Assembly: GCF_004382825.2 (NCBI RefSeq)
Contig: NZ_SDQO02000002.1
Coordinates: 372,001 to 436,000, forward strand
Length of the DNA stretch: 64,000 nt
Source: Corynebacterium silvaticum
Lineage (GTDB): Bacteria > Actinomycetota > Actinomycetes > Mycobacteriales > Mycobacteriaceae
Direction: 5' to 3'
Part shown: positions 50,009 through 60,042 of the stretch, piece after piece
Layout: every line of letters begins with the position of its first letter
Position numbering within the stretch: the first letter of the stretch is position 1
The notes under the pieces: generated by a model
Seen by the model: the letters and a program-made list of their open reading frames with translations, nothing else
What the model was told of the DNA's origin: nothing
Database searches by the model: none
Program-made: the position numbers and the translations under genes

Positions 50009-51986
50009 TTAGGCAGAGGCTTTGCTACGAACCCAGCGGTAGAGCGATACCACGAGGAGAGTAAACACTATGAGTCCTACCCAGGTGGCGACATTTTCGC
50101 CGTAACCAAAGACAGCAAGTGGTTCTTCAACACCTGTTCCGCCAACGATAGCGGCGTTGAATACACCAAAGAGGGATTCGCCCACGATTACGCCGGTGGC
50201 AAGCAGAATGCCCATGCGCTTGGAGAACTCCGGATTGCTTTGCTTCTTTGCCCACTTGTCGTAGAAGTAGCCGATGAATGCGCCGACCGGAATGATGACC
50301 GTGAGGGCAATAGGGAGGTAGATGCCCATGCCTACGGAGAGCGCAGGGAGGCTCCAGCCCTTGGTGCGCTTGAGGACCTCGTCGATGATGATGACAATGA
50401 CGCCGATGATGGCGCCGAGGCCAATGCGGCTCCAGTTGAGAGAGCCACCGAAGATGCCGTTTGCTACCGAGGAGAGCAGTGCTGCCTGCGGGGCCGCGAG
50501 AGCGTTGTCGCCAGCGCCTTCCATTCCTACAAAGCCGAAGCCGTCGAGCATGAGCTGGAGGACGGGAGGAATAATAATCGAGCCGAAGAGCACGCCGATG
50601 ATGAGGGCGCCCTGCTGTTTCCATGGGGTGGCGTTGACAAGCTGGCCGGTCTTGAGGTCCTGCAGGTTGTCGTTTGAAATCGTGGCGATACCAAAGACCA
50701 CAGCGGAGGTGAACAGCGTGTAGGCAACCAGGGCAGGAGCGTTGGAGTCGGACTCGGAACCGGTAACTACCTTGATCAGCAGGGCCGAAGTGAGAACAAC
50801 GATGATGCCCACGCCGGAGATGGGGGAGTTGGATGCGCCGATGAGGCCAGCCATATAACCGCACACAGAGGCAACGATGAGACCAATGAGCAGCACGAAC
50901 ACGATGCTGAGGATCACGAGCGTTGCTGTGTGGTGGGAAATTTCAGATGCGTGAATGAAGAGATACAGCAGGGCGCCCACGGGCAGCATGGCGGCTAAGA
51001 TCGTTCCGACGACCAGCTTGAATGGGATGTCTCGTTCGGTGAGCTCTACGTCGCTACCAGCGGCACGTGCTCGGGAGGACGCAAGGGATTCCCTGATGCC
51101 CTTGACAATGGGGCCGATGATTTTGATAAGCGTCCATACTGCTGCGACTGCCATTGCGCCGGCACCGACAAAGCGAACCTCGCCGACGAAGGTAGAACTG
51201 ACGACGCTCGAAAGCTCGCCGCCTGCCGCTAGAGGAGCTGCGGAGAAGTAGGGAAGCAGAACACCATAGGAGATCAGGAGTCCGACGATCATAGAGATGC
51301 CGACGGCAGGGCCAACCAGGTGGCCTACGCCAATGAGGGCGAGGGACAAGCTGGAACCAAACATAGTTCCGCCGGCACCGACTTTGAACGTGGCGGAAAC
51401 TGATCCTGCGGCACCCTTCATTGCAGCGAGCAGCGAGTAACCTGCAGATGCAATTCCGCCCCAGATAGATGATAACGGCCAGGCCTTTTTTATTACCTTC
51501 GTGCTCTTGGGCATTGCCTGCGTCGTTGCCGACCTTCAGGACCTCAGCTGCTGCCACACCTTCGGGATAAGGGAGATCAGAGCTAGTAACCAGGGCACGA
51601 CGTAGCGGGATGGAATACATCACGCCGAGGATGCCGCCAATTGCGCAGACAAAAGCCGTGGTCCAATAGGGGAATCCGCTCCACCATCCGACCATAATGA
51701 GGCCGGGGAGGACGAAGATGATGGCGGATAGTGTGCCAGCTGCAGATGCAATCGTTTGAACGATGTTGTTCTCTTGGATGGTGTGGCCTGCGAAACGACG
51801 CAGGATCGCCATCGAGATAACCGCAGCGGGGATGGACGTGGCAAAAGTAATGCCAACTTTAAGCCCCAGATAAACATTGGCGGCCGTGAACACGAGGGTG
51901 ATCAGGCCGCCGATGATGACGGCGCGCAGAGTGAGTTCGCGGATACTGGAACCCGTGGCTGGTTTCGCAATGTCGGTGTCAGACAC
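50009..51986 (-). pseudogene. OPT family oligopeptide transporter, frameshifted at an A6 tract
   Basis: About 658 residues with 14-16 membrane helices, of the prokaryotic OPT family (substrates peptides or metal-peptide complexes). The N-terminal 165 residues (MSDTDIAKPATG..., AGHTIQENNIVQTIASAAG) and the remaining 490 are in two frames. The join is the T6 run 51486-51491 (A6 on the coding strand): five As would give GNKKAWPLSSIWGG. All domains otherwise look complete. Confidence 0.88.
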
Positions 51987-52198
51987 GACATTTCCTTCCT
52001 AGTATGTGGGGAAAGATGCGCGGTTCACAGAGGGCCAGCAAACGCGCAAGAATCACAAAAAGATCGGATTTAGCGTAGAACTGAGGCCCGGTAAAAGTCC
52101 ATTCGGTCGACAGATAAGCTACGCGTACTGCCGTGCTCTCTGGGGAAATATTCCTGCGCGAGTATCCGAAAGAAAGAATTGGAGTTAGCGTTTTCTCG

Positions 52199-53725
52199 CT
52201 AAGAACGGTCTGCAAGCGTCGGGCGGATGGGGCGTGCAAGCTGCGTCATCATGCTGCGGCCACGCAGTTCCACGGACTTCATGCGCGTCCAGCGGCCCTG
52301 TTCCGCCTCGTTAGCCTTCTTGAGGGTTGCGGCGTTAGTAAGAACACGGCCAGGAGTGTCTTTGGCAATCTCAGTGAGACGCGCTGCGGTATTCACAGCG
52401 TCTCCGATGACTGTGTACTCAAAACGATCAAGACCACCAATATGCCCTGCAACCACGTGCCCTGAGGCAACACCAATACCGGCTTCCAACCGTAGCCCGC
52501 TGAGCTCTTGCCGCAGTTCACGCGCGGCGGCGAGTGCATGCCCGGTGGCGTCGGAAAGCGTAATAGGTGCACCGAAAACCGCAAGGGCGGCATCGCCCTG
52601 GAATTTGTTGATGATGCCCTTATTTCGGTGAACCACGCCGACTACATGCTCGAAAAACTTGTTCAGCTCTGCCACAACCTCTTCTGGGCCATGATTGACA
52701 GCGAAGGTAGTGGAGCCAATGACATCGACAAAGATCACAGCGACTTCTCTGTCCTCGCCGCCCAACTGAGGTTTTTCTTCGAGTGCCCGACGCGCGACCT
52801 CAGCGCCCACATAACGGCCAAAAATATCGCGGACACGTTGGCGCTCTTTTAGCCCACGCATCATCTCGTTGAAACCCGCCTGCAGTACGCCCAGCTCGGA
52901 ACCATCGTAGATGTCCACCTGGACGTCGCTTTCTCCCCGGCGCACCCTGTTAATGGCCCCCTGCAGCTCCAGGATGGGGTCTACAACACTCATAATGGAT
53001 AAGGTCGTGCCCAGGAACCCCGTGACAAGTGAAACAAGCGAGAGCGTGAGAACAGCCGGGATAATGTCGCGGATGTTATGGCCAAAGAAACCCTCATGGT
53101 AGCCCACGATCGTAAGGATCACGCCGAAGATGGGGACCGCCGACGTCAACAGCCAGGTGAGTCGTAGACGAGAAGCAATGGGAGGCTCAAGGGTCGAGTC
53201 CTCAAACCTGCGGGCTAGGGCAGTGGCTGCCACAGGACGTACGAGGCGCTCGGCTTCAAGATACGTCAACACAATGACAACAGACCCGCTCAACGTAGTG
53301 GCGACGACAATAGCCAGAGCTAAGCGCGGCGAAGTCTGTGCGGAAGCCACCGCCAGAATCACGATGCCGATAAGCCACACCAAAGCACACAGAGCTGACT
53401 GATAAAAAGGGATGCGCATGACGAGGTTGCGCACCATGTTGGGGTCGTGAGTATCTGGGTGGCGCTGCCAATCCAAGACAGGGCGAAACAACCTGAACGT
53501 CACCACGATGCCAAAAGCAACCGCGACCACCAAGTAGCTAATCCCTAAGGTGGGAAGATAGCTGGTTCCCTTGGTAAAAGCCGCAAACTCCGGCATGGGG
53601 ACGAGGTATCGCAAAAACAGCATGACGCCAACTGCCCCCAGCACATTAGAGCCGAGGACAGTGGTGGCGTATAGCGGCCACGATGTGCCAAAGAGCCATT
53701 TAAAGGCGCGCCACATTTTGGTCAT
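52199..53725 (-). CDS. cyaB: Membrane class III adenylate cyclase
   Basis: 508 residues. Six membrane helices (about 15-250) and a HAMP region (around 255-305) lead to a class III cyclase domain: IFVDVIGSTTF (metal Asp), NKFQGDAALAVFG (metal Asp and substrate Lys) and YTVIGDAVNTAARL (Asp and Asn-Arg of the transition-state site). It makes cAMP from ATP. It occupies the position of C. glutamicum cyaB and supplies the ligand for GlxR. Confidence 0.93.
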   Translation of the reverse strand: MTKMWRAFKWLFGTSWPLYATTVLGSNVLGAVGVMLFLRYLVPMPEFAAFTKGTSYLPTLGISYLVVAVAFGIVVTFRLFRPVLDWQRHPDTHDPNMVRNLVMRIPFYQSALCALVWLIGIVILAVASAQTSPRLALAIVVATTLSGSVVIVLTYLEAERLVRPVAATALARRFEDSTLEPPIASRLRLTWLLTSAVPIFGVILTIVGYHEGFFGHNIRDIIPAVLTLSLVSLVTGFLGTTLSIMSVVDPILELQGAINRVRRGESDVQVDIYDGSELGVLQAGFNEMMRGLKERQRVRDIFGRYVGAEVARRALEEKPQLGGEDREVAVIFVDVIGSTTFAVNHGPEEVVAELNKFFEHVVGVVHRNKGIINKFQGDAALAVFGAPITLSDATGHALAAARELRQELSGLRLEAGIGVASGHVVAGHIGGLDRFEYTVIGDAVNTAARLTEIAKDTPGRVLTNAATLKKANEAEQGRWTRMKSVELRGRSMMTQLARPIRPTLADRS

Positions 53726-53772
53726 GCCACTACTTTAACGGTCATACAAAACTAGCGATACTCTTGTTAGTG

Positions 53773-54975
53773 ATGAGCACCAACGACATCTTCTCGCATA
53801 TGGGCGTGAGCGAGCACATTGCACCAGCCCTCCGAGCTGCGGCGTATGCGGCGCGAACGCATGAGGACAGCAGCGCAATGACCCACGCGTGGCTGTTCAC
53901 AGGCCCCCCTGGGTCGGGGCGTTCAGTGGCTGCAGTAGCCTTCGCGGCGGCACTGGAATGCGAGGACCCCCATGTGGCCGGTTGCGGCCGGTGCCCTCAG
54001 TGTCGTTCGGTGATTGCTAATGCGCATGCTGACGTAGTCCACATCGTTCCCCGTGAGCTATCTATCTCCGTTGAGACGATGCGCGCGGAAGTCGTCGAAC
54101 CAGCCGCAAAGCGCCCGACGGTAGGGCGATGGCGTGTGGTGATACTGGATAATGCAGACAGGCTTACCGACGGAGCCGCCAACGCCCTACTTAAAACGGT
54201 AGAAGAGCCCCCCGTGCACACCGTGATTATGCTGTGCGCCCCCTCGACGGATCCCACAGACATTATCCCGACGCTGCTGTCTAGAAGTCGCCACGTGTAT
54301 GTACCGCAGCCCACCACGGAACAAGTGGTGGCGGTGCTTACTCGCGACGGCTCAATCACAGAACAAGACGCGCAGCTGGCAGCGGCCTCCTCTGGCGGGC
54401 ACATCGGACGGGCACGGTGGCTGGCCCGCGATGTTGAGGCACAGCGCCGTCGCGCAAGCATACTGAACATGGCTGAACTTGTTTTTCATGGTGACCAGGC
54501 ATTCCAAGCAGTGACCGGAATCGTGAAAACCGTGACAAAACAAGTGGAGGAACAATTATCACAAGAAAACGACGCAGAGCTGGATAAGCTACGCAACTCA
54601 CTGGGAATGGGAGCCCGTGGCAAAGGCGTGCATAAGGCTTTGCGGGGGTATGAGGCTTCTGTGCGTGAACTAGAGGAACGGCAGAAAAAGCGGAGGACGC
54701 GAGCAATTCGCGATAGCCTGGATCTGTCCCTTGTCGACCTAGCAGGGCTATACCGTGACGCCATCATGGTTAGCTCGCGCGCAGACGTAGCTCGGACGCA
54801 TCCAGATATGGTCGGCCTGGCAGAGGAATTAGCGCAACAGGTAAGCACTGAAGGGCTGGTTGCCTGCGTCGACGCGATAAATCTATGCAGGGAGCACATT
54901 AACCACAACGTTCGCCCAGAAGTAGCTTTCGATGCAATGATCGGACGCATTCGTCTGGCCTGCGGAGCCCGCTAA
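53773..54975 (+). CDS. holB: DNA polymerase III delta' subunit
   Basis: 400 residues of the clamp-loader delta' type: degenerate P-loop FTGPPGSGRS, a CGRCPQCRS zinc site, VVILDNADRLTDGAANALLK (modified Walker B) and sensor LLSRSRHV. ATG 53773 (MSTNDIFSHMG) is preferred over the TTG three codons upstream. Confidence 0.92.
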   Translation: MSTNDIFSHMGVSEHIAPALRAAAYAARTHEDSSAMTHAWLFTGPPGSGRSVAAVAFAAALECEDPHVAGCGRCPQCRSVIANAHADVVHIVPRELSISVETMRAEVVEPAAKRPTVGRWRVVILDNADRLTDGAANALLKTVEEPPVHTVIMLCAPSTDPTDIIPTLLSRSRHVYVPQPTTEQVVAVLTRDGSITEQDAQLAAASSGGHIGRARWLARDVEAQRRRASILNMAELVFHGDQAFQAVTGIVKTVTKQVEEQLSQENDAELDKLRNSLGMGARGKGVHKALRGYEASVRELEERQKKRRTRAIRDSLDLSLVDLAGLYRDAIMVSSRADVARTHPDMVGLAEELAQQVSTEGLVACVDAINLCREHINHNVRPEVAFDAMIGRIRLACGAR

Positions 54976-55035
54976 GTAGAGGGGCTTGAGGGTAGGCACT
55001 GGGGAGTAAAACGTTAGCAACCTAAGGACACAACA

Positions 55036-55998
55036 ATGGCTAAGCTCACACGGATTTTTGCCCAAAAAGGAAAACGTGCCAGTGCAAAGCGGCTATCAGA
55101 AATCGAAGCAGCTCTTGGCAAGACGTTACCCGAGGACTACAAACAGTTACTCCAGAAAACTGGAGTTGGCACGTTAAAAACTGATTGCAGCTTCATTACT
55201 GGTATCACCCTGGCCTCCGGAGAAGAACTAGACATTGGTGTGGAAACTATCTATGGCAATGGGGCAACTCGCAATGGAACGAATATTGATTTAGTTGACT
55301 ATGCGATGTTCCTTATGCAGGAGTGGGAAATATCAGACGAAGTCCTGCTCTTAGCAGATACTAAGGATGGTATGCATCAGTGCTTTGTCATCAATTATGG
55401 TGTGGAAGGTTTTCCTGTAGGGGCTATTCTTCATTGTGATACTGATCCAGATGGACAAATGACTCTTGTCGCAGATTCTGTGACTGATTTTCTGGAAAAG
55501 CTTGGTCCTGACCCGTATGAAAGTAGTACTGATAGCTCTGATCAGTACGGTATGGGGATTAAAGGTATTCAGCATGGGGCATTGTCAGAAACCTTGCAGC
55601 ATGCAATCCGTGCTACGCCGACTCCTGATATTGAACGATTCCTACGCAAAGCAGCAGAGCCGGTTGCCAACGATATGAACCCCGCAATCTTGTATAACTC
55701 TGTGGAGGGGAGGCGCTTTTTTGATGTCTTGTACTGGATAGCGCAGCATGTTCAGCCGCAGCCGGATTCTGTGACGTATGTCAATGTAAATAGGAATGAA
55801 CAGGAGATCTTTCTGGGGAATCTTCTTAGTGGGTCGTTTAAAATGCCTACGCAAAAGTACGGTTTTATTTACACCCCTGCAGCTGTTGAAGCGTGGTGGA
55901 ATATTCGAGTTGCGGAGGGTGTGCTGAATCCGACGGAAAAGGGGTACGTTTTGGAGGAGGGCTATATTGAGAATGTTTTAGAGGAATTGCGTGGTTAG
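55036..55998 (+). CDS. SMI1/KNR4 family protein
   Basis: 320 residues. The N-terminal 140 match the SMI1/KNR4 (SUKH) fold (IEAALGKTLPEDYKQLLQKTG, typical opening). The second half is a helical region of unknown type. SUKH proteins commonly act as immunity partners of secreted or contact-dependent toxins, but no toxin gene is adjacent here. It is AT-rich compared with holB and lies just before the tRNA-Thr integration site, so it may be acquired. Confidence 0.7.
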   Translation: MAKLTRIFAQKGKRASAKRLSEIEAALGKTLPEDYKQLLQKTGVGTLKTDCSFITGITLASGEELDIGVETIYGNGATRNGTNIDLVDYAMFLMQEWEISDEVLLLADTKDGMHQCFVINYGVEGFPVGAILHCDTDPDGQMTLVADSVTDFLEKLGPDPYESSTDSSDQYGMGIKGIQHGALSETLQHAIRATPTPDIERFLRKAAEPVANDMNPAILYNSVEGRRFFDVLYWIAQHVQPQPDSVTYVNVNRNEQEIFLGNLLSGSFKMPTQKYGFIYTPAAVEAWWNIRVAEGVLNPTEKGYVLEEGYIENVLEELRG

Positions 55999-56005
55999 AA
56001 ACGAT

Positions 56006-56045
56006 ATGATCTGTGCCCCTTGCAATGCCTGGGGGCGCGGATCAT
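56006..56045 (+). terminator. Hairpin after the SMI1 gene
   Basis: Arms ATGATC-GTGCCCC and GGGGCGC-GATCAT with single bulges; no clear T run. Confidence 0.45.
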
Positions 56046-56158
56046 TGGTTAGGTTGGCAATGTAAAGCGATTTTGTGGCACCTACGCACCTCGTTTTAAA
56101 GTTTTGACCGCTATGTTGTAAGCTTATCCGCGGACATGACGCTGTTGCGTTAAGCCCA

Positions 56159-56231
56159 GCCGCCTTAGCTCAGTCGGTAGAGCGCTTCACTCGTAATGAA
56201 AAGGTCGCGAGTTCGATTCTCGCAGGCGGCT
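56159..56231 (+). tRNA. tRNA-Thr (anticodon CGT)
   Basis: 73 nt, no encoded CCA. Acceptor GCCGCCT/AGGCGGC, anticodon loop CTCGTAA, T-loop GTTCGATTC. Its 3' half is the attachment site of the adjacent element and remains intact. Confidence 0.93.
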
Positions 56232-56272
56232 CAATAAAACCCCAGCTAGAAGATAGTTTCTAGCTGGGGTTT
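56195..56272 (+). repeat. attL: left direct repeat at tRNA-Thr
   Basis: 78-bp repeat beginning in the anticodon region of tRNA-Thr and including the downstream terminator. Differs from the right copy (61709-61786) only within the four bases of the distal acceptor stem (CGGC versus AGGT). A second shared segment, CGTCCTGAACAAAACCCGAA, follows both (56325 and 61851). Confidence 0.85.
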
Positions 56273-56273
56273 T
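56236..56273 (+). terminator. Terminator of tRNA-Thr
   Basis: AAAACCCCAGCTAGAA hairpin with its complement and T4, duplicated in the right att copy. Confidence 0.88.
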
Positions 56274-56379
56274 GCTTGTAAGTCTTCAATAGCGTGTTGC
56301 GTATTGTTGCAGGTGATTGCTTCTCGTCCTGAACAAAACCCGAACAGATTAAACGGCCCGAAGCCCACGCTCACTACGT

Positions 56380-57543
56380 CTACGCTCTCTCTGCCAGCCT
56401 TTCCCGTTCACGCTGCATATGGGTGCTCATCGCGCCGGGCACATAGCCAAGACCAGTTTCCCAGAGGTGAGCTAAACATCTAAGGTCATTGCTGCGCTAG
56501 CGTGTCCCAACATTAGCTGGACGGTTTTCACATCAGCGTCAGCGGCGATGGCAAGGGAAGCCGCTGTATGTCTAAGCTCGTATGTCTTTAATTTCGAGAT
56601 ATGTGCATTGTTGCAAACGGTATGCTAACGTCGCCGCCATTTTGTCGAGGTCCATACATGACCTATTTCGTCAGCGAGCAGCCAGTCGTTGGGGTCCTTA
56701 TTCTCGGCAGCGTCTTCAAGGTCAAAGAGAAGATCACCACCAATGGGTACATCTCGATGGTTCCTGGTCTTGGTTTCATCTGGGCACCCAAGATCATCGA
56801 CATCTCGACGGATATATAGGCGACCGCGTAGTAGATCGAAGTCCTTTACTTTGAGGAGGCCTTTTGATTCCCCCGGACGAAGCCCTGTGGAAAACAAAAC
56901 GTTAATCATGAGCGAGACTTCGGGCATAGCACGTGCAGCTGCTAGGAGACAGTCTATCTCACGGACCGTGAGATAACGATGCTCTGCTTTGCCTTGGTGG
57001 GGTATGTCATTAGACCGGATCTTGTTTTTCCAATAATTTCTAAATCTTCTGCTTGATCAAGGAGAGCTCTAATAACGATGCCGATTTTGCGCTGCGATCC
57101 TGATCCAATGATACGAGGTTCTTTATCTTTGCCACTTTACGTTGTGACAATTGGGATCCACGCCGCGACTTTAACTCGTTCAATTTTCCAACAAGGGACG
57201 CTGCCAAAACGGATTTGATGTGCTTCCAGGCTGTCTCATAGCCAGCTTTCGTGCTGGATGCGCGTCCCTCTTTTGATGCTATCCATACATCTCACATATC
57301 TTCCAGAGTGATCTCGAGTTTATCTTTAGTGATCCAGGTGCCGTCAGCTTGTCCGACTTCTGCGCGGGCAGCATGGAGCTCCGCTGCGTCTTTGTTATAA
57401 AAAGATCTGGTTGTTTCATCGCCATTTTCAACCCAGACGGCTTGCCAGCGTTTCCCCTTGCCTCATCGTGCTGATCGCACCTTTTTAATACGTGAGGTTT
57501 GATCTGGGTTTTTCTTCATCCAGAGATCACGGACGTATGCCAT
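56380..57543 (-). pseudogene. Tyrosine recombinase/integrase, multiply disrupted
   Basis: Would be about 388 residues. Recognisable parts: N-terminal AP2-like arm (KRWQAVWVENG), SAM-like core (STKAGYETAWKHIKS), catalytic region with STGLRPGE arginine, ELRHTAAS histidine/arginine and LMLGHASAAMTLD near the tyrosine. Stops at 57463-57465 and 57292-57294 (the latter a likely TGG to TGA change in DMWDVW), a frame change near 57110, another near 56620 and one before the catalytic tyrosine (near 56470). Nonfunctional as read. Confidence 0.85.
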
Positions 57544-57713
57544 GAGGTACACTTCTTCCTTGTCAGGGCGGACTCGTCTCATATAGAGAAGAGTTCACCT
57601 GAGTTGGCTCACTTTCACGTCCTCCGCCAAGATGACCGTGGAAGGGAATTGTTTTACTTTTCGGAAATTCCGAACAAACCCCCCGTTCGATAGAACTGGG
57701 GCGATTTACGAGG

Positions 57714-58526
57714 TTATGCAATTCTCCTGTGTAAGAAGTCGGCATGGGACTCGATGTCGGCTTCTTTGCGTTGCGTAAGTACACGGAATTGTTCTTTGTT
57801 CTTGTTCTGGGGGCTATTCCGAAGGACTGCAACAACATCGACATTCTCGTTGATGCTCACGGCTTCTTCATTGAATAGCAGATGGCCTCCTTTTTCCCTT
57901 AAACGAGCAACTTTGAGTTCCCAGGCTTCGGCACGCTCGAAGGATTGCTGATCAGTGATATTGAAGGCTTGGTTAAGCTCGTAAACTTCTTCGTTATTGA
58001 GGACAGCAACGTTGAGACCAAAGGAATAAGCAGAGGTTTCTACGCGTGGATCAATTTTTGTGATTTCCGACAGTACCGGGTCATTGGTGTATGCGGTTCG
58101 GATCCTTTTCCTGATTTGTGAAACCGTGGTGCGGCTTTCTCGGACAGGTTCGACTCCAATGAACACTTCGAACGCTAATTCCGTAGCATGGTCGAGATTA
58201 TCAGCGGCTATAACTCGGGCTCGATCGACTCGTATGAGGTTATTCCAGTGCTGGTTGAGCAAGGAAAGACGGTTCGGCAGGTGAAATGATTCACTGATTT
58301 CCAACGAGGGCTGTGCAACGACGTGATCTTCCACTTCCTGCATGAGGACCTTTAGTGAACGCTCGATGGCTCCTACGTTGTCGTGAGCGTTGAAAACAGA
58401 TTTCACATTACAGAAGTGAGTTTTGAATCGTGCAGTGAGCGGATCGTAGACGATTACGCCGACACCAATTGAGGTCACGCTCAAAGGGCGGGGAACTACG
58501 CGGATAGTCCAGACATCAAAGCGCAT
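57714..58526 (-). CDS. Probable DUF3037-family protein
   Basis: 270 residues, soluble. The opening (RFDVWTIRVVPRPLSVTSIGVGVIVYDP) follows the DUF3037 pattern of a short beta strand then NVGVVLFDP-like motif. The rest is helical. DUF3037 proteins are, to my knowledge, often encoded beside HipA-like kinases, as here (the kinase gene lies 110 bp upstream on the same strand). Function unknown. Frame intact. Confidence 0.55.
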   Translation of the reverse strand: MRFDVWTIRVVPRPLSVTSIGVGVIVYDPLTARFKTHFCNVKSVFNAHDNVGAIERSLKVLMQEVEDHVVAQPSLEISESFHLPNRLSLLNQHWNNLIRVDRARVIAADNLDHATELAFEVFIGVEPVRESRTTVSQIRKRIRTAYTNDPVLSEITKIDPRVETSAYSFGLNVAVLNNEEVYELNQAFNITDQQSFERAEAWELKVARLREKGGHLLFNEEAVSINENVDVVAVLRNSPQNKNKEQFRVLTQRKEADIESHADFLHRRIA

Positions 58527-58635
58527 GTCATCTCCTTCCTGCTACCTGTTTATGAGAATTCAGTATGTCACGGGCATAGTCTATTCTTCCGATAGTGTAG
58601 TTAACGAGTGTAGCTATTTCAGCACGAGTGACCTC

Positions 58636-59253
58636 TCACTCCTCGGGTAGTTTTCCGCAGATTTCATCAATAAGAGAATTATCTAGTTTATCGATTGCCG
58701 CGATAGCCTTGTCCCAAGATTCTGCTGGTATGCGCGCTGTAAGTCGTGGAACCTGAATACGACCAGCTAGTTGCTCTACGGGGCTTAGCTGCCAAGGGAA
58801 CGGAAGAGAATCGAACCAAAAGCCATGGTCGATAGACCAGATCTCGTAGTCATTATTAGTCTCGTAGAGAAACTGAAGATCCTCCTGAACATTGCACAGC
58901 GCCCATAGCGCAATGAGCTTAGGAATCTCATTGTGATTGCTGTCATCGAGAACATGATGAATAGCCGCCGGCTCAGTCTCAAGAACCGCCCCTTCGAGAT
59001 CAAGGGAACCGAACAATGGCGTGCCATCTAGAGAATACCTGCGAGTACTATCTCCAACACGGTATCCAACAAACGTATCCGGAACATGGATTCCCGCCCA
59101 TTCACGAACACACGCACCAATACGTTTGCCAATCTCACTAGCAACGACCTCATTGATCGTTGATTCCCGCCCATGATCATTAATAAACCGCTTGCACCAG
59201 TAAACATTTCCGTCACTTGCACGAGCTGGAAAGCCTTGTCCCAGTATCCGCAA
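58636..59253 (-). CDS. HipA-like kinase, N-terminus displaced by a frameshift
   Basis: About 205 residues in the open frame. LGQGFPARASDG and YWCKRF provide the glycine loop and ATP lysine, NEVVASEIGKRIG the helix with the glutamate, and IWSIDHGFWFDS the metal/catalytic region, as in the HipA_2-type small kinases. A better start is ATG 59332 (MNSNIISMEQHRS...VPIYLQVPGE), joined in frame if one A is removed from the run at 59254-59256. The present frame starts only at a TTG. It is the likely active component of the cargo module. Confidence 0.65.
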   Translation of the reverse strand: MRILGQGFPARASDGNVYWCKRFINDHGRESTINEVVASEIGKRIGACVREWAGIHVPDTFVGYRVGDSTRRYSLDGTPLFGSLDLEGAVLETEPAAIHHVLDDSNHNEIPKLIALWALCNVQEDLQFLYETNNDYEIWSIDHGFWFDSLPFPWQLSPVEQLAGRIQVPRLTARIPAESWDKAIAAIDKLDNSLIDEICGKLPEE

Positions 59254-59420
59254 TTTCCCCAGGCACCTGCAAATAAATAGGCACTTCTTTTCGGGAGCGG
59301 TGCTGTTCCATAGAAATAATGTTGCTGTTCATGACTTTTGTCCTTGTCTTCGGGACTGTGAGGGCAAACCCTTTACTTGTTGTGCTTGGCGGCTCGTAGG
59401 CGGAGGGTTTTGCATGGTTT

Positions 59421-60034
59421 TTACATAAGTATGATTACTAAGAGAACAACACCTGCAATAACTAGTAGCAGTGTGAGATTGCTCGAATGAGATTTCTTTC
59501 CACTTTGTGCATACGATTCCTCCCACTCCCGTCGTCTGCGGGCGGATTCTTCGGCCTTTTCTTGTTCTGTAAGCGCGACAGGTTTTACGTGGTTGAACTT
59601 CGCGGATGGAGTTTTTAAGGTGCTATCTCCTGTATGTCCATAGGCGGGCGGTACGGTATAGGAATGCGATTTGGTGACTAGCCCAGATTCCGTAGTTAAT
59701 GCCTTATCGCCGCTAAGAAGATAGACGGAAATATCAAAGTAATTACCGTTTTTGTGTAGTTTGCCTTTAACGCGAGCCATCATGCCGGATGCGGTGATCC
59801 TGGCAATAATTGGCCAATAGGTTGAGGTCCGTTCCCGTGGGATGTACCCCACGACGTTGCCGCGGCTTCTAATACTGATTGCATGATCGTCGTATGGGGG
59901 TTGTCTGGCTCAGGAACGAGCTCAAAATACTGAACTCCAGATGGCAACCTTCGAAGCGTATCTTTATAAGCAAACACGCCTACAGCTGCAACGGTGGGGC
60001 GTTGCGACGAAAGTAAGTCGTAATACTTCAACAT
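59421..60034 (-). pseudogene. HIRAN-domain protein with C-terminal membrane helix, frameshifted
   Basis: About 204 residues if repaired. From ATG 60034 (MLKYYDLLSSQRP...) the sequence reaches FELVPEPDNP at a C5 run (59896-59900), then changes frame; the continuation DDHAISIRSRGNVVGYIPRE is the remainder of a HIRAN domain, and three Cs would restore the canonical EPDNPYDDHA. HIRAN domains bind 3' DNA ends or are found in DNA-processing and phage proteins. A charged linker and one C-terminal helix (about residues 185-203) suggest a tail-anchored protein, which is unusual for HIRAN. Confidence 0.65.
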
Positions 60035-60042
60035 GCTCTCCT

